A DNA stretch of 64,000 nucleotides from Aliiroseovarius sp. (GTDB lineage: Bacteria; Pseudomonadota; Alphaproteobacteria; Rhodobacterales; Rhodobacteraceae). The translations under genes and the position numbers were made by a program. The stretch spans positions 62,001 to 126,000 of the forward strand of contig NZ_JASBTN010000079.1 of assembly GCF_030148435.1 (NCBI RefSeq). The letters run 5' to 3'. Of the stretch, positions 39,036 to 48,742 are shown one piece after another; within the stretch, counting starts at the first letter, position 1, and every line of letters starts with the position of its first letter. The notes beneath the pieces are model-generated. The model saw only the letters and a program-made list of their open reading frames with translations, did not search any database and was not told the origin of the DNA.

Positions 39036-40292
39036 TCATTGCCCTTCGGCGGTATTCGTTTTCTCTATAGCACCCGTGGCGGCCTCGCGGATCAGATCGA
39101 GGAACCGGGCCTGGGTTGGCGTCGGTTTCCAGCCCTGCCGGGTGGTCAGCCCGATCGGCCGTGTGCTGTCCGGTAGGGGGATGTCCAGCGGCACCATCTG
39201 GCCTTGATGACGCTCCACCCCGATCTGGTTCAGCGAGATGATTGTCACGTAATCGCCTCGCGCCAGCAGACCACGCACCATGACCATCGAGGAGGACACG
39301 ACCCGGACCGGTGTCTCGGGCAGCTCGTCGATCTTCAACACCTGATGCAGGTAGCTTCCTGCGGGCGTGGTGATCGGTGGCGCGATCCAGGGGTATCCCA
39401 GCGTGTCCTCCAGACGCACACCCTGTCGGTTCGCCAACGGGTGGCCCGGTCCGACCACCAGCGCCAGCGGATCGTCGAACAACGCCTCCTGCACCACGTC
39501 CTCGGTGGGCGCCGGATCGCGCAGCGCGCCGATCAGCAGGTCCAGGTCGCCGTGACGCAATCCTTTCAGAAGCTCGCCATAGGGCCCGTCCACATTGCGA
39601 AGCTGCACCCCCGCGCGCTCCTGCAACAGCCGGTGCATGGCATCCGGCAGGATCGCCGCGCGTGACAGCGGCATCGAGCCCACCGCGATCCGCGTGCTGT
39701 CGCGCCCCTTCAGCGCGGCAAGCTCGGCTTCGCCCTGCCGCAGCTCCGCCCCTGCCAGTTTCACCGCCCGCGCCAGCACCTCGCCCGGTTCGGTCAGTTC
39801 GATCCCGCCCCGGCGCGGCGCGAACAGCGAGATGCCCGCGAGTTTCTCCAGGTCGCGGGCGGCGCGGTGTATCGAGGGCTGGCTGATCCCCGCCGCCCGG
39901 GCGGCCAGGCTGATACTGCCCGCATCCCCCACCGCCACCAGCGCGCGCAGCTGCGCCGCCGTCACACGGGCATGGAAACCGGGATCGGGCCGCGCGCCCT
40001 CCAGCGCGCCTTTCCGCCCGGCCAGGCGCACCGCCTGTTCGGCGCCCTCCTCCAGAAGGGCGAACAGCGCCCTGATCCGCGCCGCGAAAAGCGCGCCGGT
40101 ATCGGTCAGGAACATGCCTTCGGGGCGGCGGTCGAACAGCACCGTGTCCAGGCTGCGCTCCATCCCGGCGATGGCCTGGGTCACGGCGGGCTGAGACAGG
40201 TGCACCGCTTCGGCCCCCGCGCTGATCCCGCGCAGCCGCGCGGTTTCCCTGAAGGCTTTCAGGTGGCGTATGTTTGGCAAATCCACTGTCAT
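39036..40292 (-). CDS. LysR-family transcriptional regulator of the protocatechuate 4,5-cleavage cluster
   Basis: LysR wHTH (NIRHLKAFRETARLRGISAGAEAVHLSQPAVTQAIAGMERSLDTVLFDRRPEG); divergent from the catabolic operon. Confidence 0.88.
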   Translation of the reverse strand: MTVDLPNIRHLKAFRETARLRGISAGAEAVHLSQPAVTQAIAGMERSLDTVLFDRRPEGMFLTDTGALFAARIRALFALLEEGAEQAVRLAGRKGALEGARPDPGFHARVTAAQLRALVAVGDAGSISLAARAAGISQPSIHRAARDLEKLAGISLFAPRRGGIELTEPGEVLARAVKLAGAELRQGEAELAALKGRDSTRIAVGSMPLSRAAILPDAMHRLLQERAGVQLRNVDGPYGELLKGLRHGDLDLLIGALRDPAPTEDVVQEALFDDPLALVVGPGHPLANRQGVRLEDTLGYPWIAPPITTPAGSYLHQVLKIDELPETPVRVVSSSMVMVRGLLARGDYVTIISLNQIGVERHQGQMVPLDIPLPDSTRPIGLTTRQGWKPTPTQARFLDLIREAATGAIEKTNTAEGQ

Positions 40293-40431
40293 GTCAGCGC
40301 CTTGTGATCCCGGAGGGGCAATCTGCCCAGCCTCTTATAGGCATAACTTATACCATCCCACGGGGATTGAAATGGCCCTGCGCGGGGGGCGGGCCTATGG
40401 TCGGGACAACGAGTTGAAGAGGCCACGCACC

Positions 40432-41169
40432 ATGACCGACAAGAAAACCGCCCTCGTCATTTCCGCTCATGCCGCCGATTTCGTCTGGCGCGCCGGCGGT
40501 GCCATCGCGCTGCATCAGGAGCTGGGCTATGACGTCACCGTCGCCTGCCTGAGTTTCGGCGAGCGCGGTGAAAGCGCCAAGCTGTGGAAGCAGGACGGCA
40601 TGACGATCGAACGCGTCAAGGAGGCCCGCCGCGAGGAGGCCCAGGCCGCCGCCGATGCGCTGGGCGTGCGTGACATCCGCTTCCTCGACCTCGGTGACTA
40701 CCCGCTGCGTCTGGACCGCGAGGCGCAGGACCGGGTGGTCGACATCATCCGCGAGGTGCAGCCGAAATGGATGATGAGCCACTCGAAATGGGACCCCTAC
40801 AATACCGACCACATGAACACGACGCAGTTCGCGCTGGAATGCCGCATGATCGCCCAGGCATGGGGTCACAATCCGGGGCAAAAGGTTTTGGGCGCGCCGC
40901 AGATGTACCTGTTCGAGCCGCACCAGACCGAGCAGATGGGCTGGAAGCCCGACACTTTCCTCGACATCACGCCCGTCTGGGAGAAGAAGAAGGCGGCGAT
41001 CCACTGCATGCAGGGGCAGGAGCACCTGTGGGAGTTCTACACCAATGTGGCACGCAACCGCGCCAACCACTTCCGCCGCAACTCCGGCGGCATGGCCGGC
41101 GGGCGCAAGGCGGAATATGCGGAAGGGTTTGAAAGCATCTTCCCTCAGACCGTGGATGAGCTGGCATGA
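40432..41169 (+). CDS. galB: 4-oxalomesaconate hydratase, PIG-L family (GalB type)
   Basis: PIG-L fold motif [42 protein letters not shown]; neighbours encode the pathway's other steps. Confidence 0.85.
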   Translation: MTDKKTALVISAHAADFVWRAGGAIALHQELGYDVTVACLSFGERGESAKLWKQDGMTIERVKEARREEAQAAADALGVRDIRFLDLGDYPLRLDREAQDRVVDIIREVQPKWMMSHSKWDPYNTDHMNTTQFALECRMIAQAWGHNPGQKVLGAPQMYLFEPHQTEQMGWKPDTFLDITPVWEKKKAAIHCMQGQEHLWEFYTNVARNRANHFRRNSGGMAGGRKAEYAEGFESIFPQTVDELA

Positions 41170-41858
41170 GCGTGCAACCGGGAACCACCGGCCTTGTGGT
41201 CCAGAACATAGAACGCGCCGATCCGGCTGTCATCGACGGGCTGGCCGCGCTGGGCGTCGCCACCGTGCACGAAGCACAGGGCCGCAAGGGGCTCTTGGCC
41301 GATTACATGCGCCCGATCTATGCGGGCGCCCGGGTGGCCGGGTCCGCCGTGACCATCCTCGCGCCACCCTGCGACAACTGGATGATCCATGTGGCGATCG
41401 AACAGCTTCAGCCCGGGGATATCATGGTACTGGGCACGACGTCGCCCTCGAAGGCGGGCTATTTCGGCGACCTGCTGGCCACCTCGGCCAAGGCGCGTGG
41501 CTGCCGCGGGCTGGTGATCGACGCGGGCGTGCGCGACGTGGCCGACCTGGCCGGAATGGATTTCCCCGTCTGGTCCAGGGCGGTCTTTGCCCAGGGCACG
41601 ATCAAGGAGACGCTGGGGTCGGTGAACGTGCCGGTGGTCTGCGCCGATGCATTGGTGAATCCGGGTGACATCATTGTGGCCGATGATGACGGCGTCTGCG
41701 TGGTGCGCCGCGCAGAGGCCGCCGACGTGCTGGAGAAGGGCCGGGCCCGCGAGGCGAACGAGGCCGCGAAACGCGCCCGTTTCGAAGCAGGGGAACTGGG
41801 GCTCGACATATATGACATGCGCGGGCGCCTGGAGGCGAAGGGGCTGAAATATGTCTGA
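41166..41858 (+). CDS. ligK: 4-carboxy-4-hydroxy-2-oxoadipate aldolase/oxaloacetate decarboxylase
   Basis: RraA-like family: [64 protein letters not shown]. Confidence 0.9.
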   Translation: MSVQPGTTGLVVQNIERADPAVIDGLAALGVATVHEAQGRKGLLADYMRPIYAGARVAGSAVTILAPPCDNWMIHVAIEQLQPGDIMVLGTTSPSKAGYFGDLLATSAKARGCRGLVIDAGVRDVADLAGMDFPVWSRAVFAQGTIKETLGSVNVPVVCADALVNPGDIIVADDDGVCVVRRAEAADVLEKGRAREANEAAKRARFEAGELGLDIYDMRGRLEAKGLKYV

Positions 41859-41912
41859 GGCCTGGAGGCAAAGGGTTTCGAATTGGGCGAGCGCCCGATC
41901 CGACCAACCGGG

Positions 41913-41988
41913 GCCTGTGCCCCCGGACCCCGAAGAACTGGGGGCGCTGCCCCCGGACCCCCGGGATATTTGGGGAAAGATGAAAGGG
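41913..41988. repeat. REP-like intergenic GC-rich repeat
   Basis: GGGGGCGCTGCCCCCGGACCCCCGGGATATTTGGGGAAAGATGAAAG, preceded by a related CCCCCGGACCCCGAAG unit; resembles dispersed intergenic repeats common in Rhodobacteraceae. Confidence 0.55.
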
Positions 41989-41995
41989 GGCGGGC

Positions 41996-43045
41996 GTGTC
42001 TGACGGCGTGCGCTGTATGTGGATGCGGGGCGGGACCTCGAAGGGCGGGTATTTCCTGGCCGAGGACCTGCCTGCCGATGTCCGGGCTCGAGATGCTTTC
42101 CTCATGCGCATTATGGGAAGCCCGGATATGCGTCAGATCGACGGCATGGGCGGGGCGGATCCGCTGAGTTCGAAAGTGGCGGTGGTGAAACGGTCCGAAC
42201 GGGTGGGCGTGGACGTGGAGTTCCTGTTCCTGCAGGTTTTCGTCGACCGGCCCCTCGTGACCGACGCCCAGAACTGCGGCAATATCCTGGCAGGCGTCGG
42301 CCCCTTCGCGATCGAGCGCGGGCTGGTGTCGGCGCGGGATGGGGAAACGCCGGTGGTGATCTACATGGAGAACACCGGCCAGGTGGCCGAGGCCATGGTG
42401 CAGACGCCGGGCGGCGTCGTGCGCTATGATGGCGCGGCGGCGATTGACGGGGTGCCGGGGCGCGCGGCGCCGGTGCCGATTGCCTTTCGCGACACGGCGG
42501 GGTCGTCCTGCGGGGCGCTTCTGCCCACCGGCAATGTGCTTGATGTGGTCGAGGGCGTCGAGGTGACAATGATCGACAACGGCATGCCTTGCGTGCTGCT
42601 GCGCGCGGCTGACATGGGGATCACCGGGGCGGAAGACCCGGCCGCGCTGGAGGCGGATGAGACCCTGCGCGCGCGGCTGGAGGAGATCCGCCTGGCCTGC
42701 GGCCACCTGATGAACCTGGGGGATGTCTCCGACATGTCCGTGCCGAAAATGACAATGATTTCAGCGCCCGGACAGGGGACGATTGCCACGCGCACCTTCA
42801 TTCCGCACCGCTGCCACAAGGCGATCGGCGTGTTGGGCGCGGTCTCGGTCGCCACGGCCTGCCTGGTGCCTGGCAGCGTGGCCGAGGGGCTGGCGCAGGT
42901 GGGCGAGGGGAGGGGAGGCGCCCTGTCGGTCGAACATCCGACCGGTGAAATGACCGTGGTCGCCACGGTGGAGGCGGGCGAAGTCACCCGCGCCGCAATC
43001 CTGCGCACCGCGCGCAAACTAATGGATGGAGAGGTCTTCGCATGA
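41996..43045 (+). CDS. galD: 4-oxalomesaconate tautomerase (PrpF family)
   Basis: GVRCMWMRGGTSKGGYFLAEDLPADVRARDAFLMRIMGSPDMRQIDGMGGADPLSSKVAVV. Confidence 0.9.
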   Translation: MSDGVRCMWMRGGTSKGGYFLAEDLPADVRARDAFLMRIMGSPDMRQIDGMGGADPLSSKVAVVKRSERVGVDVEFLFLQVFVDRPLVTDAQNCGNILAGVGPFAIERGLVSARDGETPVVIYMENTGQVAEAMVQTPGGVVRYDGAAAIDGVPGRAAPVPIAFRDTAGSSCGALLPTGNVLDVVEGVEVTMIDNGMPCVLLRAADMGITGAEDPAALEADETLRARLEEIRLACGHLMNLGDVSDMSVPKMTMISAPGQGTIATRTFIPHRCHKAIGVLGAVSVATACLVPGSVAEGLAQVGEGRGGALSVEHPTGEMTVVATVEAGEVTRAAILRTARKLMDGEVFA

Positions 43046-43929
43046 GTGAGACACAGGTCATGGATCCGGACTGGCTGGCGTTCCACCCGAACCCCAAAGC
43101 GCCGGGTTTCAAGCTGCCGAAAGGGGCGGTCGACGCCCATTGCCACGTGTTTGGCCCGACGCCCGAGTTTCCCTTCGCGCCGGAACGCAAATACACGCCC
43201 TGCAATGCCGGCAAGGAGCAGCTCTTTGCCCTGCGCGACCATCTGGGCTTTGCCCGCAACGTGATCGTGCAGGCGACCTGCCATGGCCGCGACAACCGCG
43301 CCATGATGGATGCCTGCCGCGCTGCCGCAGGGCTGGCGCGCGGCATTGCCAGCGTGGGCCCCGATGTCACGGATGCAGAGCTGGCCGAGATGCACGAGGC
43401 CGGTGTGCGCGGTGTGCGGTTCAACTTCGTGCGTCGCCTGGTCGACGCCACGCCGAAAGCGGTGTTTCGGGGAATTGCCGACCGCATCGCCAAGCTCGGC
43501 TGGCACATCGTGGTCTATTTCGAAGCCGCCGACCTGGACGGGCTGGTGCCCTTCCTGGAAAGCCTTCCCACCGTGATCGTGGTTGACCACATGGGACGCC
43601 CGGATGTCACAAAAGGAACATCTCACCCGGATTTTCAGCGTTTTTTGCAGCTAATGCAGGAGAATTCGAATATCTGGTCGAAAGTCACCTGTCCCGAACG
43701 CCTGACCGCCGATGGCCCGCCTTACGACGACGTGGTGCCCTTCGCCGCCGAGGTGGTGACGCGCTTCCCGGACCGTGTACTCTGGGGTACGGACTGGCCG
43801 CACCCGAACATGAAATCGCACATGCCCGATGACGGGGCGCTGGTGGATTTCATTCCGAGAATAGCACCTGACCCTGAGCATCAGCAGAAGCTTCTGGTCG
43901 ACAATCCGATGCGCCTTTACTGGGCGTAA
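43042..43929 (+). CDS. ligI: 2-pyrone-4,6-dicarboxylate hydrolase
   Basis: PKGAVDAHCHVFGPTPEFPFAPERKYTPCNAGKEQLFALRDHLGFARNVIVQATCHGRDNRAMMDA. Confidence 0.92.
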   Translation: MSETQVMDPDWLAFHPNPKAPGFKLPKGAVDAHCHVFGPTPEFPFAPERKYTPCNAGKEQLFALRDHLGFARNVIVQATCHGRDNRAMMDACRAAAGLARGIASVGPDVTDAELAEMHEAGVRGVRFNFVRRLVDATPKAVFRGIADRIAKLGWHIVVYFEAADLDGLVPFLESLPTVIVVDHMGRPDVTKGTSHPDFQRFLQLMQENSNIWSKVTCPERLTADGPPYDDVVPFAAEVVTRFPDRVLWGTDWPHPNMKSHMPDDGALVDFIPRIAPDPEHQQKLLVDNPMRLYWA

Positions 43930-43985
43930 GCGCCTGCGCGCGCCGGTGAGGGCCGGAGCGCAGGCAAGATACGAGGAGGAAACCG

Positions 43986-44345
43986 ATGCACGACATGCCC
44001 GGTCACGACTACCATATCGACATTCCCGGAACGACCATCTTTGACGGCAGACAGGCGATGAAGGGCTATGCGCTGAACAAGATGTGCTATTCCTTCAACA
44101 AGGCGGTGAACCGCGATGCCTTCAAGGAGGATCCCGAAGCCTACATGGAGAAATTTGGGCTGAACGACGCGCAGAAAGACGCGATCCGGTCCACCAATAT
44201 CCTGGCCATGATCGAAGAGGGCGGCAACATCTACTACCTGGCGAAACTGGCCGGCATCTTCAAGCTGTCGGTGCAGGATGTGGGCGGGATGCAGACCGGC
44301 ATGACGACCGAGGAATTCAAGGAATACCTGCTCAGCCAGGCGTAA
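43986..44345 (+). CDS. ligA: Protocatechuate 4,5-dioxygenase alpha subunit
   Basis: IPGTTIFDGRQAMKGYALNKMCYSFNKAVNRDAFKEDPEAYMEKFGL. Confidence 0.93.
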   Translation: MHDMPGHDYHIDIPGTTIFDGRQAMKGYALNKMCYSFNKAVNRDAFKEDPEAYMEKFGLNDAQKDAIRSTNILAMIEEGGNIYYLAKLAGIFKLSVQDVGGMQTGMTTEEFKEYLLSQA

Positions 44346-44357
44346 GGAGAATGACCA

Positions 44358-45203
44358 ATGGCCAAGATTCTCGGTGGTATCACCACGTCGCACATCCCCG
44401 CCGTGGGCAACGCGATTCAGAACGAGCTCTATGACGACCCCTATTGGAAACCGTTTTTCGACGGCTATCCGAAGGTCCATGAGTGGGTGAAGAACAACAA
44501 GCCCGACTATGTGATCAATATCTACAACGACCACGGGCTGGGGTTCTTCCTGGACCAGATGCCGACCTTTGCGATCGGTGCGGCCCATGAATACAGGAAC
44601 GAGGACGAAGGCTGGGGCCTGCCCGAACTGCCGCCCTTTCCCGGCGCGCCCGAGCTGAGCTGGCACATCATCGAAAGCATGGTGGCGGATGAGTTCGACA
44701 TTACCTCCTGCCAGGAACTGCCGGTCGATCACGGTTTCGTCGTGCCGATGCAGCTGTTCTGGCCCGGCGCGCCGAACAATCCGGACATGCCGCGCGCGGT
44801 TCCGGTCTCGGCCAATACCGTGCAGCACCCGATCCCGACCCTGAAACGGGCGCTGGATTTTGGCAAGGCACTGGGCCGCGCGATCGAGAGCTTCCCCGAG
44901 GAGGCCAAGGTCGTGGTTCTGGGCACCGGAGGGCTGTCGCACCAGTTGGAGGGCAAACGCGCCGGTTTCATCAACCGCGAGTTCGACGAATATTGCCTGA
45001 ACAACATCGCCCACAATCCCGAAGAGCTGACCAAGATCTCCCGGATGGAGCTGGTCGAGAAGGCCGGGGCCCAGGGCACCGAGTTCCTGATGTGGATGAT
45101 GATGCGTGGCGCGCTGGGGGACAATGTCACCGAGCTGACCCGCAACTACCATATCCCAATCTCGAACACCGGCGCCGGGACGCTGCTGCTGGAATGTGCC
45201 TGA
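44358..45203 (+). CDS. ligB: Protocatechuate 4,5-dioxygenase beta subunit
   Basis: MAKILGGITTSHIPAVGNAIQNELYDDPYWKPFFDGYPKVHEWVKNNKPDYVINIYNDHGLGFF. Confidence 0.95.
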   Translation: MAKILGGITTSHIPAVGNAIQNELYDDPYWKPFFDGYPKVHEWVKNNKPDYVINIYNDHGLGFFLDQMPTFAIGAAHEYRNEDEGWGLPELPPFPGAPELSWHIIESMVADEFDITSCQELPVDHGFVVPMQLFWPGAPNNPDMPRAVPVSANTVQHPIPTLKRALDFGKALGRAIESFPEEAKVVVLGTGGLSHQLEGKRAGFINREFDEYCLNNIAHNPEELTKISRMELVEKAGAQGTEFLMWMMMRGALGDNVTELTRNYHIPISNTGAGTLLLECA

Positions 45204-45209
45204 GCGGGG

Positions 45210-45289
45210 ATTAACGGCGTTCAACCTGCCCTGTTCGGCGCGTTAAACAGTTTAAACAAGGGCGGTAGGGCGCGTTAAACTCTTTAACC
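45210..45289. repeat. Three imperfect GTTAAAC-N2-TTTAAC dyads at 32-bp spacing
   Basis: ATTAACGGCGTTCAAC (45210), GTTAAACAGTTTAAAC (45242), GTTAAACTCTTTAACC (45274). Confidence 0.6.
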
Positions 45290-46168
45290 TTTCGCCTCCA
45301 GCGCCCGGCGGAAGTCGCGCGGGCTCTGTCCCGTGGCCCGTGCAAAGACCCGGCTGAAATAGGCCGGGTCATTGTATCCCATCTGGTAGGCGACCTCTTG
45401 AATCGACAGGTTCGAAAAGGCCAAGTTCCGGCGAGCCTCGCGGATGACCCGTTCCTCGATCGCCGCCGAGGCCGGCCGCCCGGTCGCCACCCGCATCACC
45501 CGGCTCAGATGGGTGGGGGTGACGGCCAGATCGCGGGCATAGTCCGCCACGCGCCAATGATCCCTGTAGTGGGTCTCGATCAGGGCTTCGAAACGGCGTT
45601 GCAGGCGGGTGTCCGGACGCAGGCCGCCGGACTCTGCCCCGGCCATCTCCCGGGCGACCAATCCCAGCAGCAGGGTCGACAGGCTGCGCAGGATATGTGC
45701 CCGTGCAAAACCACGGGTCGGGTATTCGGCAAAGATGCGACGGGTCAATATCCTGATATCATTTGTTGATTTCAGAATGTCCGGGCGCGACAGCACCGGG
45801 CGCAACCCCTCGCCATCACGCAGGACCTGATCCAGCAGTTCCGACGCCAGCGTGACCACCCAGCCCTGCGTTCCGGGTTCGAACCGGAACCCGTGCACGG
45901 CACCGCGGGGCATGTTTACCAGGCTTCCTGCCGACAGGGCGCGCGGTGCCTCATCGATCAGCAGCGTGCCGCTCCCCCGCTCCAGCAGCAGAACCTGGTG
46001 CAGCCGGGCGTGGCGATGGGGTCTGAACTCCCAGTCATGCACGACCGAACGTGCTTCGATCGTTTCGCAATGTACCACGTCCGGCAGGTCGGCATCCTCG
46101 CCGAAAAGGTTGAATGTCTCGATCTGATCCATGTTCGATATGTACCAGAAGTGGCCGGAAGTATCCAT
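45284..46168 (-). CDS. pobR: AraC-family regulator of 4-hydroxybenzoate hydroxylase
   Basis: AraC HTH (NLSIQEVAYQMGYNDPAYFSRVFARATGQSPRDFRRALEAKG) with cupin N-terminus; divergent from pobA. Confidence 0.85.
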   Translation of the reverse strand: MDTSGHFWYISNMDQIETFNLFGEDADLPDVVHCETIEARSVVHDWEFRPHRHARLHQVLLLERGSGTLLIDEAPRALSAGSLVNMPRGAVHGFRFEPGTQGWVVTLASELLDQVLRDGEGLRPVLSRPDILKSTNDIRILTRRIFAEYPTRGFARAHILRSLSTLLLGLVAREMAGAESGGLRPDTRLQRRFEALIETHYRDHWRVADYARDLAVTPTHLSRVMRVATGRPASAAIEERVIREARRNLAFSNLSIQEVAYQMGYNDPAYFSRVFARATGQSPRDFRRALEAKG

Positions 46169-46220
46169 TCAAATCCGTGTTGGAAAGGCGCAGGATGGGA
46201 TCAAAGAGGAGAACAGCGCC

Positions 46221-47393
46221 ATGAAAACGAAAGTCGGTATCATCGGAGGCGGCCCGTCCGGCCTCATGCTCAGTCAACTGCTTGATTTAAAAGGGATTGA
46301 TAACGTCGTCCTGGAAAAACACACCCGCGACTACGTGTTGGGGCGCATCCGTGCCGGCGTGTTGGAGCACGGTTTCGCAGAGCTCATGCGCGAGGCCCGC
46401 TGCGGCGACCGCATGGACGCCGAAGGCGAGATTCACGAGGGCTTCTATATTGCTGAAAACAATGAGAAAAAACGCGTCGATCTGGCCGGGCACACCGGCG
46501 GGAACTCGGTTGTCGTCTACGGTCAGACCGAGCTGACCCGCGACCTCTATGACGCGCGCGCCAAGATGAACGGCAAGGTCATTCACGAGGCGCTGGACGT
46601 CAAACCCCATGATATCAATACGCAAAACCCCTATCTGACCTACCGGCAGGGGGATGAAACCTTCCGCATCGACTGTGATTTCATCATCGGCGCAGACGGA
46701 TTCCACGGGGTCAGCCGCAAGTCGATCCCCAAGGATGTGCTCAAGGAATATGAAAAGGTCTATCCCTTTGGTTGGCTTGGAGTTTTGTCGCGCACCAAGC
46801 CGGTCTCGCCCGAGCTGATCTATGCCAAATCCGATCGCGGTTTCGCGCTCTGTTCGCTGCGTAGCCAGGTGCTCAGCCGCTATTACATCCAGGTGCCGCT
46901 GACCGACAGCACCGACGACTGGTCCGACGAGGCCTTCTGGGAGGAGCTGAGGGCACGCCTGCCCGACGATGTCGCCGATCGGCTGGAAACCGGCCCTTCG
47001 ATCGAGAAATCCATTGCCCCACTCAGAAGTTTTGTCGCGGAACCAATGCGTTACGGTAACATGTTCCTGGCAGGGGATGCCGCCCATATCGTGCCGCCCA
47101 CCGGCGCGCGGGGGCTGAATTCGGCGGCCAGCGACATCTACTACCTCTATCACGGGCTGGTGGATCACTACCTGAACGGGGATGACAGCGGGCTCGAAAG
47201 CTACAGCGAAAAGGCCCTGGCGCGGGTCTGGAAGGCGCAGCGATTCAGCTGGTGGATGACCTCGCTGCTGCACAGGTTCCCGGATGCGATCCCTTACGAT
47301 GACAAGCTGCAACAGACTGATCTGGAGTATCTTTTCAGCTCCGAGGCGGCAATGACATCGCTGGCGGAAAACTATGTGGGCCTGCCCTTCTGA
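46221..47393 (+). CDS. pobA: 4-hydroxybenzoate 3-monooxygenase
   Basis: KVGIIGGGPSGLMLSQLLDLKGIDNVVLEKHTRDYVLGRIRAGVLEHG...FLAGDAAHIVPPTGARGLNSAASD. Confidence 0.96.
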   Translation: MKTKVGIIGGGPSGLMLSQLLDLKGIDNVVLEKHTRDYVLGRIRAGVLEHGFAELMREARCGDRMDAEGEIHEGFYIAENNEKKRVDLAGHTGGNSVVVYGQTELTRDLYDARAKMNGKVIHEALDVKPHDINTQNPYLTYRQGDETFRIDCDFIIGADGFHGVSRKSIPKDVLKEYEKVYPFGWLGVLSRTKPVSPELIYAKSDRGFALCSLRSQVLSRYYIQVPLTDSTDDWSDEAFWEELRARLPDDVADRLETGPSIEKSIAPLRSFVAEPMRYGNMFLAGDAAHIVPPTGARGLNSAASDIYYLYHGLVDHYLNGDDSGLESYSEKALARVWKAQRFSWWMTSLLHRFPDAIPYDDKLQQTDLEYLFSSEAAMTSLAENYVGLPF

Positions 47394-47471
47394 GAACTTG
47401 ACCCATGTCATGGCGGGCCCACTGCGGCCCCGTCAATATGCGTTCAAGAGAGACGCAAAAGGGGAAGACCC

Positions 47472-47879
47472 ATGTACAAGAATATCCTGGTCGCCGTCGC
47501 CCTGGACCATGACCGCGATTCGAACGAGGCTCTGAACATCGCCAAGGCGTTGGGCGAGGCGGATGCGAAGATCACTGCCCTTCATGTGATGGAAGAGGTG
47601 CCGTCCTACGTCGCGCAATACCTGCCCGAAGGCCAGTTGGAGAGCAACGTGCACGAGCTGGAGGCCCGGCTGAAATCCGAACTCTCCGGCCGCAACGGAA
47701 TCGAGGTTGCCGTGGTCGCGGGCCATGCAGGCCACACCATTGTCGACTGGGCCGCCCATCACGACATCGACTGTATAGTTATCGCGTCGCACCGCCCCGG
47801 CCTGCAGGATTATTTCCTGGGCTCGACTGCGGCCAGGGTCGTGCGCCACGCCCCATGCGCCGTGCATGTGCACCGCTAA
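47472..47879 (+). CDS. Universal stress protein
   Basis: MYKNILVAVALDHDRDSNEALNIAKALGEADAKITALHVMEEVPSY...IVIASHRPGLQDYFLGSTAARVVRHAPCAVHV. Confidence 0.92.
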   Translation: MYKNILVAVALDHDRDSNEALNIAKALGEADAKITALHVMEEVPSYVAQYLPEGQLESNVHELEARLKSELSGRNGIEVAVVAGHAGHTIVDWAAHHDIDCIVIASHRPGLQDYFLGSTAARVVRHAPCAVHVHR

Positions 47880-47898
47880 CGAACTGGGACGGTGAAGA

Positions 47899-47930
47899 AA
47901 AGGCGGGCTCTTGAGGCCCGCCTTTCGCGT
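47899..47930 (+). terminator. Rho-independent terminator
   Basis: AGGCGGGCtcttgaggcCCGCCTTTC inverted repeat after usp. Confidence 0.6.
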
Positions 47931-47968
47931 TCCTACATGGGGGGGAGACCAGAGGAGGAACGCGCAAG

Positions 47969-48334
47969 ATGAAATGTCCGATCGACCAGACCGAACTGCT
48001 GATGACCGAGCGTCATGGGGTCGAGATCGACTACTGCCCGAAATGCCGCGGCGTATGGCTGGACCGGGGCGAACTGGACAAGATCATCGAAATGGCGACG
48101 CCGGAAGTGGCGCTGGCGAACCCGGATCCGGCTCCCGCGCCGGCCCCGCGCGCATCCGGTCATCCCGAACGCCGACACGAAGAGCCCCGGTATGGGGAGC
48201 GCCGGGATGATCGCCGCGGCGACCGCCATGGCGACCACCGCGACGACCGGCGCGACACCTACAAATCCGCCAAACGGTACAGGAAGAAGCGGCGCAAATC
48301 CTTTCTGGAGGACATGTTCGACTTCTTCGATTGA
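47969..48334 (+). CDS. zf-TFIIB (YjlD-type) zinc-ribbon protein
   Basis: MKCPIDQTELLMTERHGVEIDYCPKCRGVWLDRGELDKIIEMA; basic charged tail. Confidence 0.88.
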   Translation: MKCPIDQTELLMTERHGVEIDYCPKCRGVWLDRGELDKIIEMATPEVALANPDPAPAPAPRASGHPERRHEEPRYGERRDDRRGDRHGDHRDDRRDTYKSAKRYRKKRRKSFLEDMFDFFD

Positions 48335-48418
48335 CGGTTTGATCGATGGCCCCTCTGGCCTTTTGCCCGCAGGGTGCTAGGCTGATCCTGCGCGAGCCAA
48401 ATGCCAGCGGAGGAACAC

Positions 48419-48742
48419 ATGCCCGTCATCAAGAAAGACGCTGATCTTCAGACCGTCATCACCACCTATGAAGTGACCCCCGGCACCTGTGCCGATCTGT
48501 GCGAGGAAATCCGCGTCGCCTGCAACGAGTTCATCTCGAAACAGGACGGGTTTATCGGCGCCGCCCTGCATGTGAATGACGCGCAGACACGCATCGCCTC
48601 CTACACGCAATGGCGTACGCGGGACGATTTCATGCGTGTCCTCCGGTCCGAGGAAATGCGGGTTTATCATCGCAAATTCAATACCTTGTCCAAGAATTTT
48701 GCCCCAGTTCTCTATGACGTGGTGATGGTTTCTGACGGATGA
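48419..48742 (+). CDS. Antibiotic biosynthesis monooxygenase (ABM)-like protein
   Basis: Dimeric ferredoxin-like fold pattern: CEEIRVACNEFISKQDGFIGAALHVNDAQTRIASYTQWRTRDDFMRVLRSEE. Confidence 0.65.
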   Translation: MPVIKKDADLQTVITTYEVTPGTCADLCEEIRVACNEFISKQDGFIGAALHVNDAQTRIASYTQWRTRDDFMRVLRSEEMRVYHRKFNTLSKNFAPVLYDVVMVSDG

